From assembly GCF_034356035.1 (NCBI RefSeq), contig NZ_CP136423.1, positions 930,001 to 994,000 of the forward strand: a stretch of 64,000 bases of DNA, read 5' to 3'. Source of the DNA: Blautia hydrogenotrophica DSM 10507. GTDB taxonomy: Bacteria; Bacillota; Clostridia; Lachnospirales; Lachnospiraceae. The notes under the pieces are model-generated. The model searched no databases. It worked only from the letters and a program-made list of their open reading frames with translations, and had not been told where the DNA came from. A program made the position numbers and the translations under genes. Shown one piece after another: positions 9,010 through 17,199 of this stretch (its first letter is position 1; the number at the start of each line of letters is the position of its first letter).

Positions 9010-9522
9010 GTGGATAAAAAAGACAATAAGAATCAGTATATAATCCGTAATCTGCGTCATGATGAGATTGGATTGTGGGAGGATTTCCTTTCTGAGGCCA
9101 TATATGTTCCAGAGAGAGTAAAGCCTCCTGCAAAAGAGATTATAGAGCTGCCTGAACGGAAGCTTTATATCGAAGAGTTTGGAATAAGACCAGGGGATAA
9201 TTGTCTGGTTGCCGATTTTGGCGGCAAGGCTATAGGGGCAGTTTGGGCGAGAATTATGGATGACTATGGGCATGTAGATGATGAGACGCCGTTCATTGCC
9301 ATCTCATTATACAGAGAATATAGAGGTCAAGGAATTGGATCCCGAATGATGCGGGAGATGCTAGAACAGCTGAAGGCACAAGGATATAAAAGAGCGTCAC
9401 TGTCCGTACAGAAGACAAATTACGCAGTAAAAATGTATAGAAAACTCGGATTTGCAATAGTGGATGAAAACGAAGAAGAATATATCATGGTATGCGAATT
9501 ACAGGGAGGTGCCAAGATATGA
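9010..9522 (+). CDS. GNAT-family N-acetyltransferase
   Basis: 170 residues with the GNAT acetyl-CoA motif A ([20 protein letters not shown]) and the motif B pattern [19 protein letters not shown]. The substrate is unknown. GTG 9010 is used as start: it gives the full N-terminus ([15 protein letters not shown]), and a GGGCGGAG stretch precedes it. The gene lies between the structured repeat copies and is followed by a second, broken acetyltransferase. Confidence 0.85.
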   Translation: MDKKDNKNQYIIRNLRHDEIGLWEDFLSEAIYVPERVKPPAKEIIELPERKLYIEEFGIRPGDNCLVADFGGKAIGAVWARIMDDYGHVDDETPFIAISLYREYRGQGIGSRMMREMLEQLKAQGYKRASLSVQKTNYAVKMYRKLGFAIVDENEEEYIMVCELQGGAKI

Positions 9523-9846
9523 TTTTGAAACAGAGAGACTGCTTCTACGCCCATGGGAGGAGAAAGACACAGAGGATTTATACCGATATGCAAGCCATCC
9601 TGATGTGGGCCTATAGCTCGATGGTCTGTTTATACAAGTGTGGAAAACAGCCGAGAAATATCTTGGAAATTCCTTCTACACTTGAGACTGATGCAGTGGC
9701 TTGACTCTCAAATATCATCATTATATTGCGGCGTCGACGGTGCGTTTATGGGGCTTGATGAGATTGAAAATATGGGATATGAAGAATGTGATTATTCTGT
9801 TGAAAAATTGAAAAACAATACCGTTTTTATGCAGGCACCCAGTTAG
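9509..9846 (+). pseudogene. RimJ/RimL-type acetyltransferase remnant
   Basis: From GTG 9509 the frame reads [20 protein letters not shown] then [15 protein letters not shown] and stops at TAG 9614. The [11 protein letters not shown]...[12 protein letters not shown] pattern is the classic N-terminus of RimJ/RimL-like acetyltransferases, which normally continue for about 130 more residues. The remaining bases to 9846 hold short open frames with no recognisable acetyl-CoA motif, so most of the gene is deleted or scrambled. It overlaps the end of the intact GNAT gene. Confidence 0.6.
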
Positions 9847-9977
9847 TTTGATGAGTAAATGATTCTGATATCAATCTGGATTGAATATGAAAAGATAAGG
9901 CTGTCAGAATACTGGCGATGATATGAAACCGAAACAGAGGATAGCTGGCCAGTATTTTCTGATAATGTTAAAATGTA

Positions 9978-9997
9978 CATGACATACAGTTGTCGTG
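9978..9997 (+). promoter_or_regulatory. Inverted repeat, likely operator of the WYL regulator
   Basis: CATGACA (9978-9984) and TGTCGTG (9991-9997) pair with one mismatch around a 6-bp centre, just ahead of a TATGAT -10-like box (10008-10013) and the regulator gene. Autoregulation is an inference. Confidence 0.4.
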
Positions 9998-10030
9998 TTT
10001 GAACTGTTATGATATAGGCAGGTGGAGCAA

Positions 10031-10951
10031 ATGAAGACAGACAGGCTGATCGGTATTTTATCCGTTCTTTTGCAGAAAGAAAAGTGTACAGCGCCGGAAC
10101 TGGCAGAGAAATTTGAGGTTTCCAGAAGAACGATAAATCGGGATATAGAGGCATTGTGCAAAGCAGGGATTCCAGTCTGCACGGTACAGGGAGCCAAGGG
10201 AGGCATCCGTATCATGGAAGGGTATCGGATAGACCGAACTCTTCTGACTTCCAGGGACATGCAGATGATTTTGACGGGGCTACGGAGTCTGGACAGCGTC
10301 AGTGGGAGCAGTTATTACATGCAGCTGATGGAAAAGCTGCAGGCTGGGGCATCGGATTTTGTCAGCGGCAGGGATTCTATGCTGATTGATCTGTCATCCT
10401 GGTATAAGGAGTCTCTTGCGCCGAAAATTTCTTTGATTCAGGAAGCCATTGAAGAACACAGCCAGATTGCTTTTCACTATTTTGCTCCCGGTGGCGAGAG
10501 TGTTCGAATGGTAGAACCTTATTATCTGATTTTTAAATGGTCTAGCTGGTATGTCTGGGGATGGTGCCGGAAAAGAGAGGATTTTCGTATGTTCAAACTG
10601 AACCGGATGGAGGATCTGAAAAAGACGGAGAGAAAATTTGTCCCAAAACAGGTACCCATGCCTGATCTTTCTAATGAGAGAATTTTTCCGGCAAATATCC
10701 GGGTAAAGGTTCATTTTGAGCCAGATGCAAAATGGCGGCTGGTGGAAGAGTTTGGTCCTCACTGTTTCAAAGAGCAGAAAGATGGACGGTTACTGTTTGA
10801 GATGGATTATACCGATGAAAGTTCCCTGATAGGCTGGTTGCTGACTTTCGGGGAAAAGGCCAAGGTGCTGGAGCCGGCTGAAGTAAGGGAAAAACTGCTG
10901 AAAACGGCGGAAAGCATTGCGTCTATTTACCGAAAAGAGGACAGAGGTTAA
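10031..10951 (+). CDS. HTH/WYL-domain transcriptional regulator (YafY-like)
   Basis: 306 residues. The N-terminal HTH_11 helix-turn-helix (about 5-60, CTAPELAEKFEVSRRTINRD) is followed by a WYL domain (about 130-215) with the signature YLIFKWSSWYVWGWCRKRED, and a C-terminal WCX region. Family members bind DNA and sense a ligand, often controlling stress or drug-response genes. ATG 10031 is preferred over GTG 10022 because AGGTGGAG sits six bases before it. It is the first gene of a three-gene run with TfoX-like and GyrI-like proteins, which it may control through the inverted repeat at 9978. Confidence 0.9.
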   Translation: MKTDRLIGILSVLLQKEKCTAPELAEKFEVSRRTINRDIEALCKAGIPVCTVQGAKGGIRIMEGYRIDRTLLTSRDMQMILTGLRSLDSVSGSSYYMQLMEKLQAGASDFVSGRDSMLIDLSSWYKESLAPKISLIQEAIEEHSQIAFHYFAPGGESVRMVEPYYLIFKWSSWYVWGWCRKREDFRMFKLNRMEDLKKTERKFVPKQVPMPDLSNERIFPANIRVKVHFEPDAKWRLVEEFGPHCFKEQKDGRLLFEMDYTDESSLIGWLLTFGEKAKVLEPAEVREKLLKTAESIASIYRKEDRG

Positions 10952-10977
10952 ACAGGAAAAAGACAGGAGGAAGATTT

Positions 10978-11322
10978 ATGGCGCAAAAGGAACTGGCGCT
11001 TTATGTCGCAGAACAGCTGGCTCCGTTGGGAGAAATCCGATACATACCCATGATGGGCGGCTGGCTGTTTTACTATCGTGAAAAGTTGATCGGCGGGATA
11101 TATGGCGATGGGTTCGCCGTAAAAGACACTTCTGTTTCCAGGCGGTTTATGCCGGAGTGTCGGGAAGAGGTGTGGACGGATACTCCGGCGGCGCTGCTTC
11201 CTTGTACGATTTTGGAAGACAGCGGGAAGCTATGCCAGATGGTCAGAGAAATGTATTCGGAACTTCCGGAGCCAAAGGCAAAGAAAACCAGGAAAAGAAG
11301 GAGAACGACAAATGGCATTTGA
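10978..11322 (+). CDS. TfoX/Sxy N-terminal domain protein
   Basis: 114 residues. The TfoX N-terminal fold is visible: ELALYVAEQLAPLG, then RYIPMMGGWLFYYREKLIGG and YGDGFAVKDT. The C-terminus is a basic tail (KAKKTRKRRRTTNG). In Haemophilus, Sxy/TfoX activates competence genes together with CRP, but short single-domain relatives in Firmicutes are common and of unknown role. ATG 10978 follows GGAGGAAGATTT. It overlaps the next gene by 11 bases, so the two are translated together. Confidence 0.85.
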   Translation: MAQKELALYVAEQLAPLGEIRYIPMMGGWLFYYREKLIGGIYGDGFAVKDTSVSRRFMPECREEVWTDTPAALLPCTILEDSGKLCQMVREMYSELPEPKAKKTRKRRRTTNGI

Positions 11323-11944
11323 TTATAAAAAAGAATACAGAGAATTTTATCTTCCGAGTAAGAAACCGCAGCTTGTGGAGATCCCGAAGATGAAGTATAT
11401 TGCGGTCCGGGGGAAAGGGAATCCCAATGAAGAAGGCGGAGCATATAAGGAATCGATTGGGCTTTTGTATGGAATTGCGTTTACCATTAAGATGAGTAAA
11501 AAAAGCAGTCACGAAATTCAGGGATATTTTGACTATGTGGTGCCTCCTCTGGAAGGCTTTTGGCAGCAGGAGGGCATAGAAGGAATTGACTATGAAAGAA
11601 AGGAAAAATTTCAGTGGATTTCCGTAATCCGCTTACCGGATTTTGTAAAGAAGCAGGACTTTGACTGGGCGGTTCAGGAGGCAGAGAGGAAAAAGAAGCA
11701 AGATTTTTCAAAGGTGGAGTTTGTTACAGTTGAAGAGGGTTTGTGTGTTCAGTGTATGCATATGGGCGCTTTTGACGAAGAACCCCGGACCATTGCTCTG
11801 ATGGATGCTTTTCTCAGAGAAAATGGATATGAAAATGATTTTTCCAATGGCCGGATGCATCATGAAATCTATCTCTCGGATGCCAGGCGCGTCCCGCAGG
11901 AAAAGTGGAGGACGGTGATCCGCCATCCGGTAAGGAAGAGGTGA
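11312..11944 (+). CDS. GyrI-like small-molecule-binding domain protein
   Basis: 210 residues resembling the GyrI-like family found free-standing or attached to AraC/MerR regulators: PKMKYIAVRGKGNPN near the N-terminus, GLLYGIAFTIKM, WISVIRLPDF, and MHMGAFDEEPRTI near the C-terminus, ending in HHEIYLSDARRVPQEKWRTV. Such domains bind lipophilic compounds and some hydrolyse them. Together with the WYL regulator and TfoX-like protein it suggests a small xenobiotic or stress-response operon. Confidence 0.88.
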   Translation: MAFDYKKEYREFYLPSKKPQLVEIPKMKYIAVRGKGNPNEEGGAYKESIGLLYGIAFTIKMSKKSSHEIQGYFDYVVPPLEGFWQQEGIEGIDYERKEKFQWISVIRLPDFVKKQDFDWAVQEAERKKKQDFSKVEFVTVEEGLCVQCMHMGAFDEEPRTIALMDAFLRENGYENDFSNGRMHHEIYLSDARRVPQEKWRTVIRHPVRKR

Positions 11945-12030
11945 TGCGGGAGTGACATAAAATGTATTTGCTGATGCCAGAGGAAGTCTGTCTGCGGACA
12001 ATGAGGACATTTATAGGGACTGTATTTATC

Positions 12031-12203
12031 AGATGGGGAAGACTCCCACCTCTATAGGCGGTGAGCAAGAAATTAGTATCAGGGGCAGGCGTCAATCTCC
12101 CATCTAATAAACGTTCCGCGAGGATGCGCAGGGATTCAAAGATGAATGATGTCGGCTAGTGCTGACCCGAATCCCGCGCTAAGACTTGCGAGTGAGTCTT
12201 GAA
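12031..12203 (+). ncRNA. Structured repeat / candidate RNA, copy 2
   Basis: Second copy of the 8757-8929 element in the same orientation, about 84% alike by eye. It keeps the hairpins CC-CCT-CTAT-AGG-GG, GTCGGC-TAGT-GCTGAC and a final AAGACT...AGTCTT. The two copies bracket the acetyltransferase/WYL/TfoX/GyrI block. The rest of the 11945-12496 gap shows no other recognisable feature apart from the leader at 12406. Confidence 0.5.
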
Positions 12204-12405
12204 AGTGACAGTCGAAGCAAATGTTATGTTTTCCCCCATCCCTTTGAGGACGTTGGATAAAGCAGAAGACACCGGCTTTTCTGGACCGACTTTGGAATTT
12301 TTCGATTCAGCAGATTGTCTAAAAGAGGTTTCTCTGTTATACTTATCTTGTATGCACAAATAAAATACAGGAAGGGGTATGCTGTTTGAAAAACAACGGA
12401 TGTGC

Positions 12406-12438
12406 TATTGTATCAAGCCGGGAGGCTTGCGTACAATA
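12406..12438 (+). promoter_or_regulatory. Strong stem-loop in leader of the RNHCP gene
   Basis: TATTGTA (12406-12412) pairs with TACAATA (12432-12438), and inside it CAAGCC-GGGA-GGCTTG (12414-12429) forms a perfect hairpin. Downstream ACCCGGC and CCTCCC could pair with the loop (GCCGGGAGG) as an alternative fold. It lies 58 bases ahead of the gene and could be an operator or a leader switch. Confidence 0.4.
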
Positions 12439-12496
12439 ACCCGGCAAACCTCCCAGAGGATTTGGATACATCAAAGACTTTCAGGAGGAAAATTCA

Positions 12497-12925
12497 ATGA
12501 ACCGTGAGAACAAACGAAAAAAATACGAGAAACATTATTATAAAAATCATGCCTGCACCGATTCTTTTACCTGTAAGGTGTGCGGGCGCCTAGTTGTTCC
12601 GCAAGGAGCAGGATCCGGACACAGGAACCACTGCCCGAATTGTCTGAGCAGCCAGCATCTGGATAATGAACCTGGGGACAGGGAAGCAGACTGCGGAGGA
12701 GTCATGGAGCCAGTTGCTGTATGGGTAAGAAAAAATGGCGAATGGGCCCTCATACACCGGTGCCGTATCTGTGGAAAACTGTCATCCAACCGGGTGGCAG
12801 CGGATGATAACCCGATGAAACTTATGGCGATTGCCATGAAGCCATTGTGTGAACCGCCGTTCCCGGTGGAGCGCATTGAGGAACTGACCGCCCTTATGGG
12901 AGGTGACGGCAGCTTAAAATATTGA
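12497..12925 (+). CDS. RNHCP-domain zinc-ribbon protein
   Basis: 142 residues with two paired-cysteine zinc-binding blocks, CKVCG...HRNHCPNC and HRCRICGKLSSNR. The RNHCP family takes its name from the motif seen here as RNHCP in SGHRNHCPNCLSSQHLD. The biochemical role is not established; the fold suggests nucleic acid or protein binding. ATG 12497 follows a clear CAGGAGG site. It stands alone after a structured leader and is followed by a small frame and a strong hairpin. Confidence 0.88.
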   Translation: MNRENKRKKYEKHYYKNHACTDSFTCKVCGRLVVPQGAGSGHRNHCPNCLSSQHLDNEPGDREADCGGVMEPVAVWVRKNGEWALIHRCRICGKLSSNRVAADDNPMKLMAIAMKPLCEPPFPVERIEELTALMGGDGSLKY

Positions 12926-12927
12926 CG

Positions 12928-13071
12928 ATGGAAAGTAGGCAGGGAACAGATGATATTAAGGCGTGGATGGGGAAGATTGAGGCATCAAAAAAGATGAAAG
13001 TGATGAAAGCTTTCACAGAAAGTATGGTGAAGCACTGCCTGGTCAGGAAAAGCTACATGGAAAAGAGGTAG
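12928..13071 (+). CDS. Possible 47-residue protein, unrecognised
   Basis: A short frame (MESRQGTDDIKAWMGKIEAS...) begins three bases after the RNHCP stop and ends shortly before the terminator-like hairpin at 13111. It is Lys/Met-rich and helical by composition. There is no strong ribosome site of its own, so translation would depend on coupling. It may also be the tail of a decayed gene. I do not recognise it. Confidence 0.3.
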   Translation: MESRQGTDDIKAWMGKIEASKKMKVMKAFTESMVKHCLVRKSYMEKR

Positions 13072-13110
13072 AGCAAAACGCTGTCCAATATACGCAAAAA
13101 CCTCAAAATC

Positions 13111-13166
13111 AAAGAAAGCGGTTGAACACTCTGAAGGAATCTGAGGAGTGTTCAACCGCTTTCTTT
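13111..13166 (+). terminator. Perfect 21-bp inverted repeat, family member 2
   Basis: AAAGAAAGCGGTTGAACACTC (13111-13131) is the exact reverse complement of 13146-13166, with a 14-base loop. It is related to the imperfect hairpin at 8181-8238. The A-rich and T-rich outer ends could make it a bidirectional terminator. Confidence 0.6.
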
Positions 13167-13541
13167 GTAAAAATATTGGTTTCCTAAACATGTTAGTCGC
13201 GGATTTCTGTATGATTTCTGTGGGGGCAGGAATAAGCCTGTGAAGGCTTTATGCGGATGGCACAAGCGGTAAGAAAAAAGAGATTGGCTGGCTTATTACA
13301 GGCTATATACCACAATATCAGATCACTTCTCTGTCAAGAGGCGGCAGCGGCAAGCAGCTGTAAAAGATCATTTCTGGAAGAATTTCTTCCGGAAGATGGA
13401 GAAACGAAAAGCCCCCAATGTGTGATTCCAAGATATTAAATTTAACAGCCTGTTCTTAGAAAGGCACTGTCCAGTTTTATGTATATTTAATCCTATGTAG
13501 GCTTTTGTTCCGTCTGAGATCAGAATGGAGATAGAAAAGTT
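13167..13541. other. Non-coding stretch
   Basis: No convincing gene. One 62-codon frame is open here but it lacks a ribosome site and protein-like pattern. The sequence after the hairpin looks like decayed accessory DNA. Confidence 0.4.
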
Positions 13542-13840
13542 ATGAGAGTCTGCATTTCTCTATTGACTGGGTATGGCGAAAAATATGGTGCCACGTTTGT
13601 GACCATGGCCAGTGAGATCAATGAGCTGGGAATCCACTATCTGTCATATGAAAAATCCTATTATGGAATGATTGGTAGTACAGTTTTGCTTGCAATAGGT
13701 GATGAAATTGTGCAATTTAAAGGATATACTAAGAAGAAAGATAAAGATTTTGTGATGGAGGTAAATTGTACTGCCAGACTCCACATAGGGAAGAAGCGAA
13801 AGAGTTTAAGATTGATTTCATGAAAGATGCATATGCATAA
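13542..13840 (+). pseudogene. Frameshifted small gene of unknown function
   Basis: From ATG 13542 (GGAGATAG upstream) the frame reads MRVCISLLTGYGEKYGATFV and continues to about 13782. There it passes into KKRKSLRLIS and stops. Adding one base near 13782 restores a protein-like end (LPHREEAKEFKIDFMKDAYA, then stop TAA 13838). A single-base deletion is therefore the simplest reading, giving an intact ancestor of about 99 residues. I do not recognise the family. Confidence 0.45.
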
Positions 13841-13984
13841 AGGAAGTTTCAGAGTTGGATGAGATGGCTGGCAGTCATGAGTGTTAGTAAAGTGGCTATT
13901 AAGAGGGACAAGGAATAAAATTTTATGTATCTTATGGCCGCTGAAAAAACCACATAATCGTGACGTTATCCGCGGACAAAAACA

Positions 13985-14068
13985 AAGGGGCCTCCGTGGT
14001 AAATTAGGAGCAGGCTGGACCCCGCAGGGATATTTACCGGGATTTGTGGGAGTGGAAAGAGGCCCCTT
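13985..14068. repeat. Nested inverted repeat, possible structured RNA or terminator
   Basis: Outer arms AAGGGGCCTC (13985-13994) and GAGGCCCCTT (14059-14068) match perfectly, and inner arms GGTAAAT (13998-14004) and ATTTACC (14032-14038) also match perfectly. On the minus strand the outer arm runs into TTTGTTTTTG, so it could end transcription of the PH-domain gene. The long nested form is more elaborate than a simple terminator. Confidence 0.5.
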
Positions 14069-14135
14069 AGACTTATAATGCTGGGTCAAGCCGGCGCTCC
14101 TGGCTGCCCAGATTTTCTCCCCGGTGTGAGAGAGT

Positions 14136-14510
14136 TTATAAGAGATATTCGCCGATTATTCTAGCGATATTCACGATATCGCTTTCACCAGTGAACTCAA
14201 ATTTAACTAATCCAATACCGCTGTAGTACAGGTCAAGCTCACTGTCCAAATCCAAAATACCAGCGGTTTCCACTGAAAAAAGCTGGATTTTTGAGTAGGG
14301 AAGAGTTGTGAAATCCTTCTTCTTCCCGGTAACACCTTGAACGTTAACAGCGATTGCCCGCTTGTTAGTGAAGATAATGTAATCGCGGATTGCCTGGTAC
14401 TCGCCAATAAAGATCTCACCGGGTACAAAAAGTGGGGCGATCACTTTTTCGTTGTTAAATTTCCCGGTTCTTTTTAATTTGAATACGCTTCCATTTTTAA
14501 AATCAATCAT
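14136..14510 (-). CDS. PH-domain (bPH type) protein
   Basis: 124 residues with the bacterial pleckstrin-homology pattern: GEIFIGEYQAIRDYIIFTNKRAIAVNVQG, then KKKDFTTLPYSKIQLFSVETAG and a C-terminal amphipathic helix (IVNIARIIGEYLL). No membrane segment, so it is probably a soluble cytoplasmic protein. The function of free bPH proteins is not settled. The start at 14510 has an AAGGAGG site. A promoter is visible upstream. Confidence 0.85.
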   Translation of the reverse strand: MIDFKNGSVFKLKRTGKFNNEKVIAPLFVPGEIFIGEYQAIRDYIIFTNKRAIAVNVQGVTGKKKDFTTLPYSKIQLFSVETAGILDLDSELDLYYSGIGLVKFEFTGESDIVNIARIIGEYLL

Positions 14511-14597
14511 TTTTTTCCTCCTTAAACTGTTTTATGGGAACGCCAGTAGTGAATCTGTCTTTGAATATGATTTTATTCCTCACAGGCAGATGCAATT

Positions 14598-14627
14598 ATT
14601 ATAGCAGATAAAAGCTTTGCACTGTAA
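14598..14627 (-). promoter_or_regulatory. Promoter of the PH-domain gene
   Basis: On the minus strand TTACAG (14627-14622) and TATAAT (14603-14598) have an 18-base spacer; the -10 is preceded by TGC, close to an extended -10. The remainder of the gap to 14935 shows a CAAAAG/CTTTTG inverted pair but no gene. Confidence 0.5.
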
Positions 14628-14935
14628 TTTTCTTAGTACACACCTTAATGGGGGCGCGGCACATGGCGATGGGAAAAGAGCACCTTTGAAATGGTTTAGA
14701 CAAAAGTCTTGACACATTTTTAGAAGCTTTTGTCTTTGAAAGCGGAGTATGGGGGAGTAAGGTACGGCTTTTCAAAAGCCGCTGTGAAAGGCCGTTTTGT
14801 CATGGCGGCTGCACACCTTCCTTGTGGGAGCTGATGGGACAGAAAGAAAAAATCCGTTCCCAGTGTGACAATATCACAGAAAACAGAGAAAAAATCAGGT
14901 ATAGTTGAGCCATAGAAAAAAAGGAGGTGCTCAGT

Positions 14936-15682
14936 ATGAGATTAAAGAATAAAGTTGCCATTATCACCGGAGGAAGTCGTGGAATCGGATTTGCCACTGC
15001 AGATAAGTTTTTGAGTGAAGGAGCTATTGTAATCATAACTGCAAGTTCTCAGAAATCTGCGGACCAAGCGGTTGAAAAATTAAGAGAAAAATATCCGGAG
15101 GCGACTGTGGCGGGAATCAGCCCGAATCTGGCCAGTTTAGAATCAGTCCGCGAAATGTTTAAGAGAGCTACAGAGAAGTATGGCTGTGTGGACATCCTGG
15201 TAAACAACGCAGGTGTTTCCGAGAGCACTCCATTTATGGAATACACAGAGGAGACTTTTGATAAAGTCATGGATTTGAATGTGAAAGGGGTCTTTAATGC
15301 TACCCGGGCAGCAGCAGAGTGTATGGTTGCCAGGGGAAGCGGAGTGATTCTTTCCACCTCATCTATGGTGAGCATTTCTGGCCAGCCCAGCGGTTTTGCA
15401 TATCCTGCGTCTAAGTTTGCGGTGAACGGGCTGACAGTATCTTTGGCACGAGAACTAGGGCCAAAGGGTATCCGGGTAAACGCTGTGGCTCCTGGCATCA
15501 CACAGACAGACATGATGAAAGCGGTTCCCAAAGAAGTTCTGGAACCACTGACTGCAAACATTCCCCTGCGCCGTCTGGGAAGGCCGGAGGATATCGCCAA
15601 TGCCTTCATATTTTTGGCTTCTGAAGAGGCTTCGTATATTACTGGGGTTGTACTGAGTGTAGATGGGATGGCAAGAGCTTGA
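14936..15682 (+). CDS. SDR-family NAD(P)-dependent oxidoreductase (FabG-like)
   Basis: 248 residues of classical short-chain dehydrogenase. It has the cofactor motif TGGSRGIG (residues 11-18), NNAG, the catalytic Ser in STSSMVS and the Tyr/Lys pair in YPASK, ending in a typical GVVLSVDGMARA. It is close to 3-oxoacyl-ACP reductases, but a lone copy outside a fatty-acid operon often acts on steroids, sugars or other ketones; the substrate is not readable. ATG 14936 is chosen over GTG 14927 because AAGGAGG lies eight bases before it. Confidence 0.92.
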   Translation: MRLKNKVAIITGGSRGIGFATADKFLSEGAIVIITASSQKSADQAVEKLREKYPEATVAGISPNLASLESVREMFKRATEKYGCVDILVNNAGVSESTPFMEYTEETFDKVMDLNVKGVFNATRAAAECMVARGSGVILSTSSMVSISGQPSGFAYPASKFAVNGLTVSLARELGPKGIRVNAVAPGITQTDMMKAVPKEVLEPLTANIPLRRLGRPEDIANAFIFLASEEASYITGVVLSVDGMARA

Positions 15683-15693
15683 TTGTGCATTGT

Positions 15694-15724
15694 GGCAGGG
15701 CAGCTGTGTCTGCCCTGCCTTTTC
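15694..15724 (+). terminator. Rho-independent terminator of the SDR gene
   Basis: GGCAGGGCAG (15694-15703) and CTGCCCTGCC (15710-15719) form a perfect 10-bp stem followed by TTTTCC. Confidence 0.8.
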
Positions 15725-15766
15725 CAAAATCATCTGTTATATTCCGATGTATGGTTCTAAATGATG

Positions 15767-16237
15767 TTATTGATTCGCTATGTCGTATTTTTCTATATAC
15801 GGTATGTTTTCTATATACAGCCAACGTTCGATAAAAGTTGGATTACTGCAAACAGACACTCGTCGTCAAAGGCAGTGTATCGCGCATAAGAACTTGGAAA
15901 ATATTTTTCATAAGTATTGATAAATTCTAAGTGTTCAAGGGGGCTCCCGATTTCTTCAGAGTGTCCCTCAATCTGTATGTTGTCGATACAGGGGAAAACA
16001 TTTGGATTTTCTTTTAGCTGGCTGTATTTTCTGAGTGTCTTATCTGTTTGAAAATACAGTTTTTTACCATAAAACTATAATGCTCATCATTCTGGATGTG
16101 ACGACGTCATTTCTGGATGTTGACAACACCATTTTTTTATTTTCCCCTAATTCTTTGTAAAAATTAGAATAGGCTTCTTGAAATTCCATTTTGTACCATT
16201 CAGTTGTCTGAGTTGCTGTATAGTTTCTGTAATTCAT
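15767..16237 (-). pseudogene. Pyridoxamine 5'-phosphate oxidase-family protein, broken by frameshifts
   Basis: The minus strand encodes MEFQEAYSNFYKELGENKKM then VLSTSRNDVVTSRMMSIIVL. It shifts frame near 16066 and continues YFQTDKTLRKYSQLKENPNV...CIDNIQIEGHSEEIGSP to FFAV-like sequence. A second shift near 15846 leads to PTFIERWLYIENIPYIEKYD and the stop at 15767. The reassembled chain is the usual ~140-residue FMN-binding split-barrel protein. Two frameshifts in a short gene argue for decay. The start could be ATG 16189 or 16237. Confidence 0.7.
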
Positions 16238-16351
16238 TTTTGGAAGGAGCCTCCGACAGAAATTCCCTGAGTATACAAGATCATGCACGATTATGTCCCC
16301 TTGCACATCCAGAGTGGGATATTTGTTTATGTACCAGTCTTTGTAAATTCC

Positions 16352-16891
16352 TCACATCTTAGAAACTTTTCTGACAGTGTTTGCCGTTCTTATCGTCAAT
16401 TTGTGGCTGACGGACGCGCTTGCCGTCTTTGACCACCAGTTTGTCTTTTGATAATCTTTTCGGCTGAAAGACCAGAACACTGCGTTCTTATAGTGTTCAA
16501 TTTTTTCAAAGGCCTCTTTGGGCTCGCCGATCTCAAGGAACACCTCGCTGAAGGTGGCCGGAGGCAGGATGAAAATCAAATTGTCATAGATTTCTTTGGC
16601 CCCGCTTCCCCACCAGTCAGGCGCGTTGTGTAAAAGAGTATGGAGTTCTTCTTTTGATATAACGAAAACAGGGATGTCAAAGCCAAATTGCTTTTTAATC
16701 GTGGATTCTATTTGGCCTGTCAGCTTGTCCAGGTGATCTTCGTCGCTGGAAAAAATTACATTTCCGCTGTTCAGGTATGTTTTTACCTGCGAAAAATTCT
16801 GATTTTCAAAGCTTTTTTTCAGTTCAGCCATGGGAATTTTATTTTTTCCGCTTATGTTAATGCCACGTAAAAATGCGATATATCTTCTCAT
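16352..16891 (-). CDS. DUF1697 domain-containing protein
   Basis: 179 residues covering the whole DUF1697 pattern: RRYIAFLRGINISGKNKIPM at the N-terminus, TYLNSGNVIFSS, FGFDIPVFVISKEEL and a C-terminal WWSKTASASVSHKLTIRTAN. The family is widespread and uncharacterised; no catalytic role is known. ATG 16891 is preceded by AAAGGAG. It is separate from its neighbours and appears intact, unlike the relic next to it. Confidence 0.9.
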   Translation of the reverse strand: MRRYIAFLRGINISGKNKIPMAELKKSFENQNFSQVKTYLNSGNVIFSSDEDHLDKLTGQIESTIKKQFGFDIPVFVISKEELHTLLHNAPDWWGSGAKEIYDNLIFILPPATFSEVFLEIGEPKEAFEKIEHYKNAVFWSFSRKDYQKTNWWSKTASASVSHKLTIRTANTVRKVSKM

Positions 16892-17124
16892 AATGATACT
16901 CCTTTGCCTGAGGTCGGTTCTATCTTTTCGGCAAATGAATTATACCATTTTATCACAGGGGTAACAATGAAATTTCGCATTTCTTTGGGAAGCCTTTAGG
17001 GTGTGCATTTTCTCTGGAATGTTCCTGCTTTTATCTCTGAAGAGTAAAAAGGGACTGACAGCGTGACTATTTTTGTGGCGTGTGGAATTTGCCGAATGCC
17101 AGGGAAGAGACCACGAAAAAGTAA

Positions 17125-17166
17125 TGTGACAAGATCACGGAAAGATATGAAAAAATTGGTTATAGT
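17125..17166 (+). promoter_or_regulatory. Crp/Fnr-type site and promoter of the sulfur/redox operon
   Basis: TGTGACAAGATCACG (17125-17139) contains the palindrome GTGA-N5-TCAC centred at 17132. A TATAGT -10 box lies at 17161-17166 with no good -35. The predicted start near 17173 puts the palindrome centre at about -41, the class II activator position. A Crp-family gene lies at the far end of the operon. The link is inferred. Confidence 0.5.
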
Positions 17167-17199
17167 AATATCACAGAAGGAAATAAGGAGGGCGACAAG

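Noticed and set aside
13251..13439. 62-codon plus-strand frame
   Set aside because: No ribosome site, no recognisable pattern, and located in decayed DNA.
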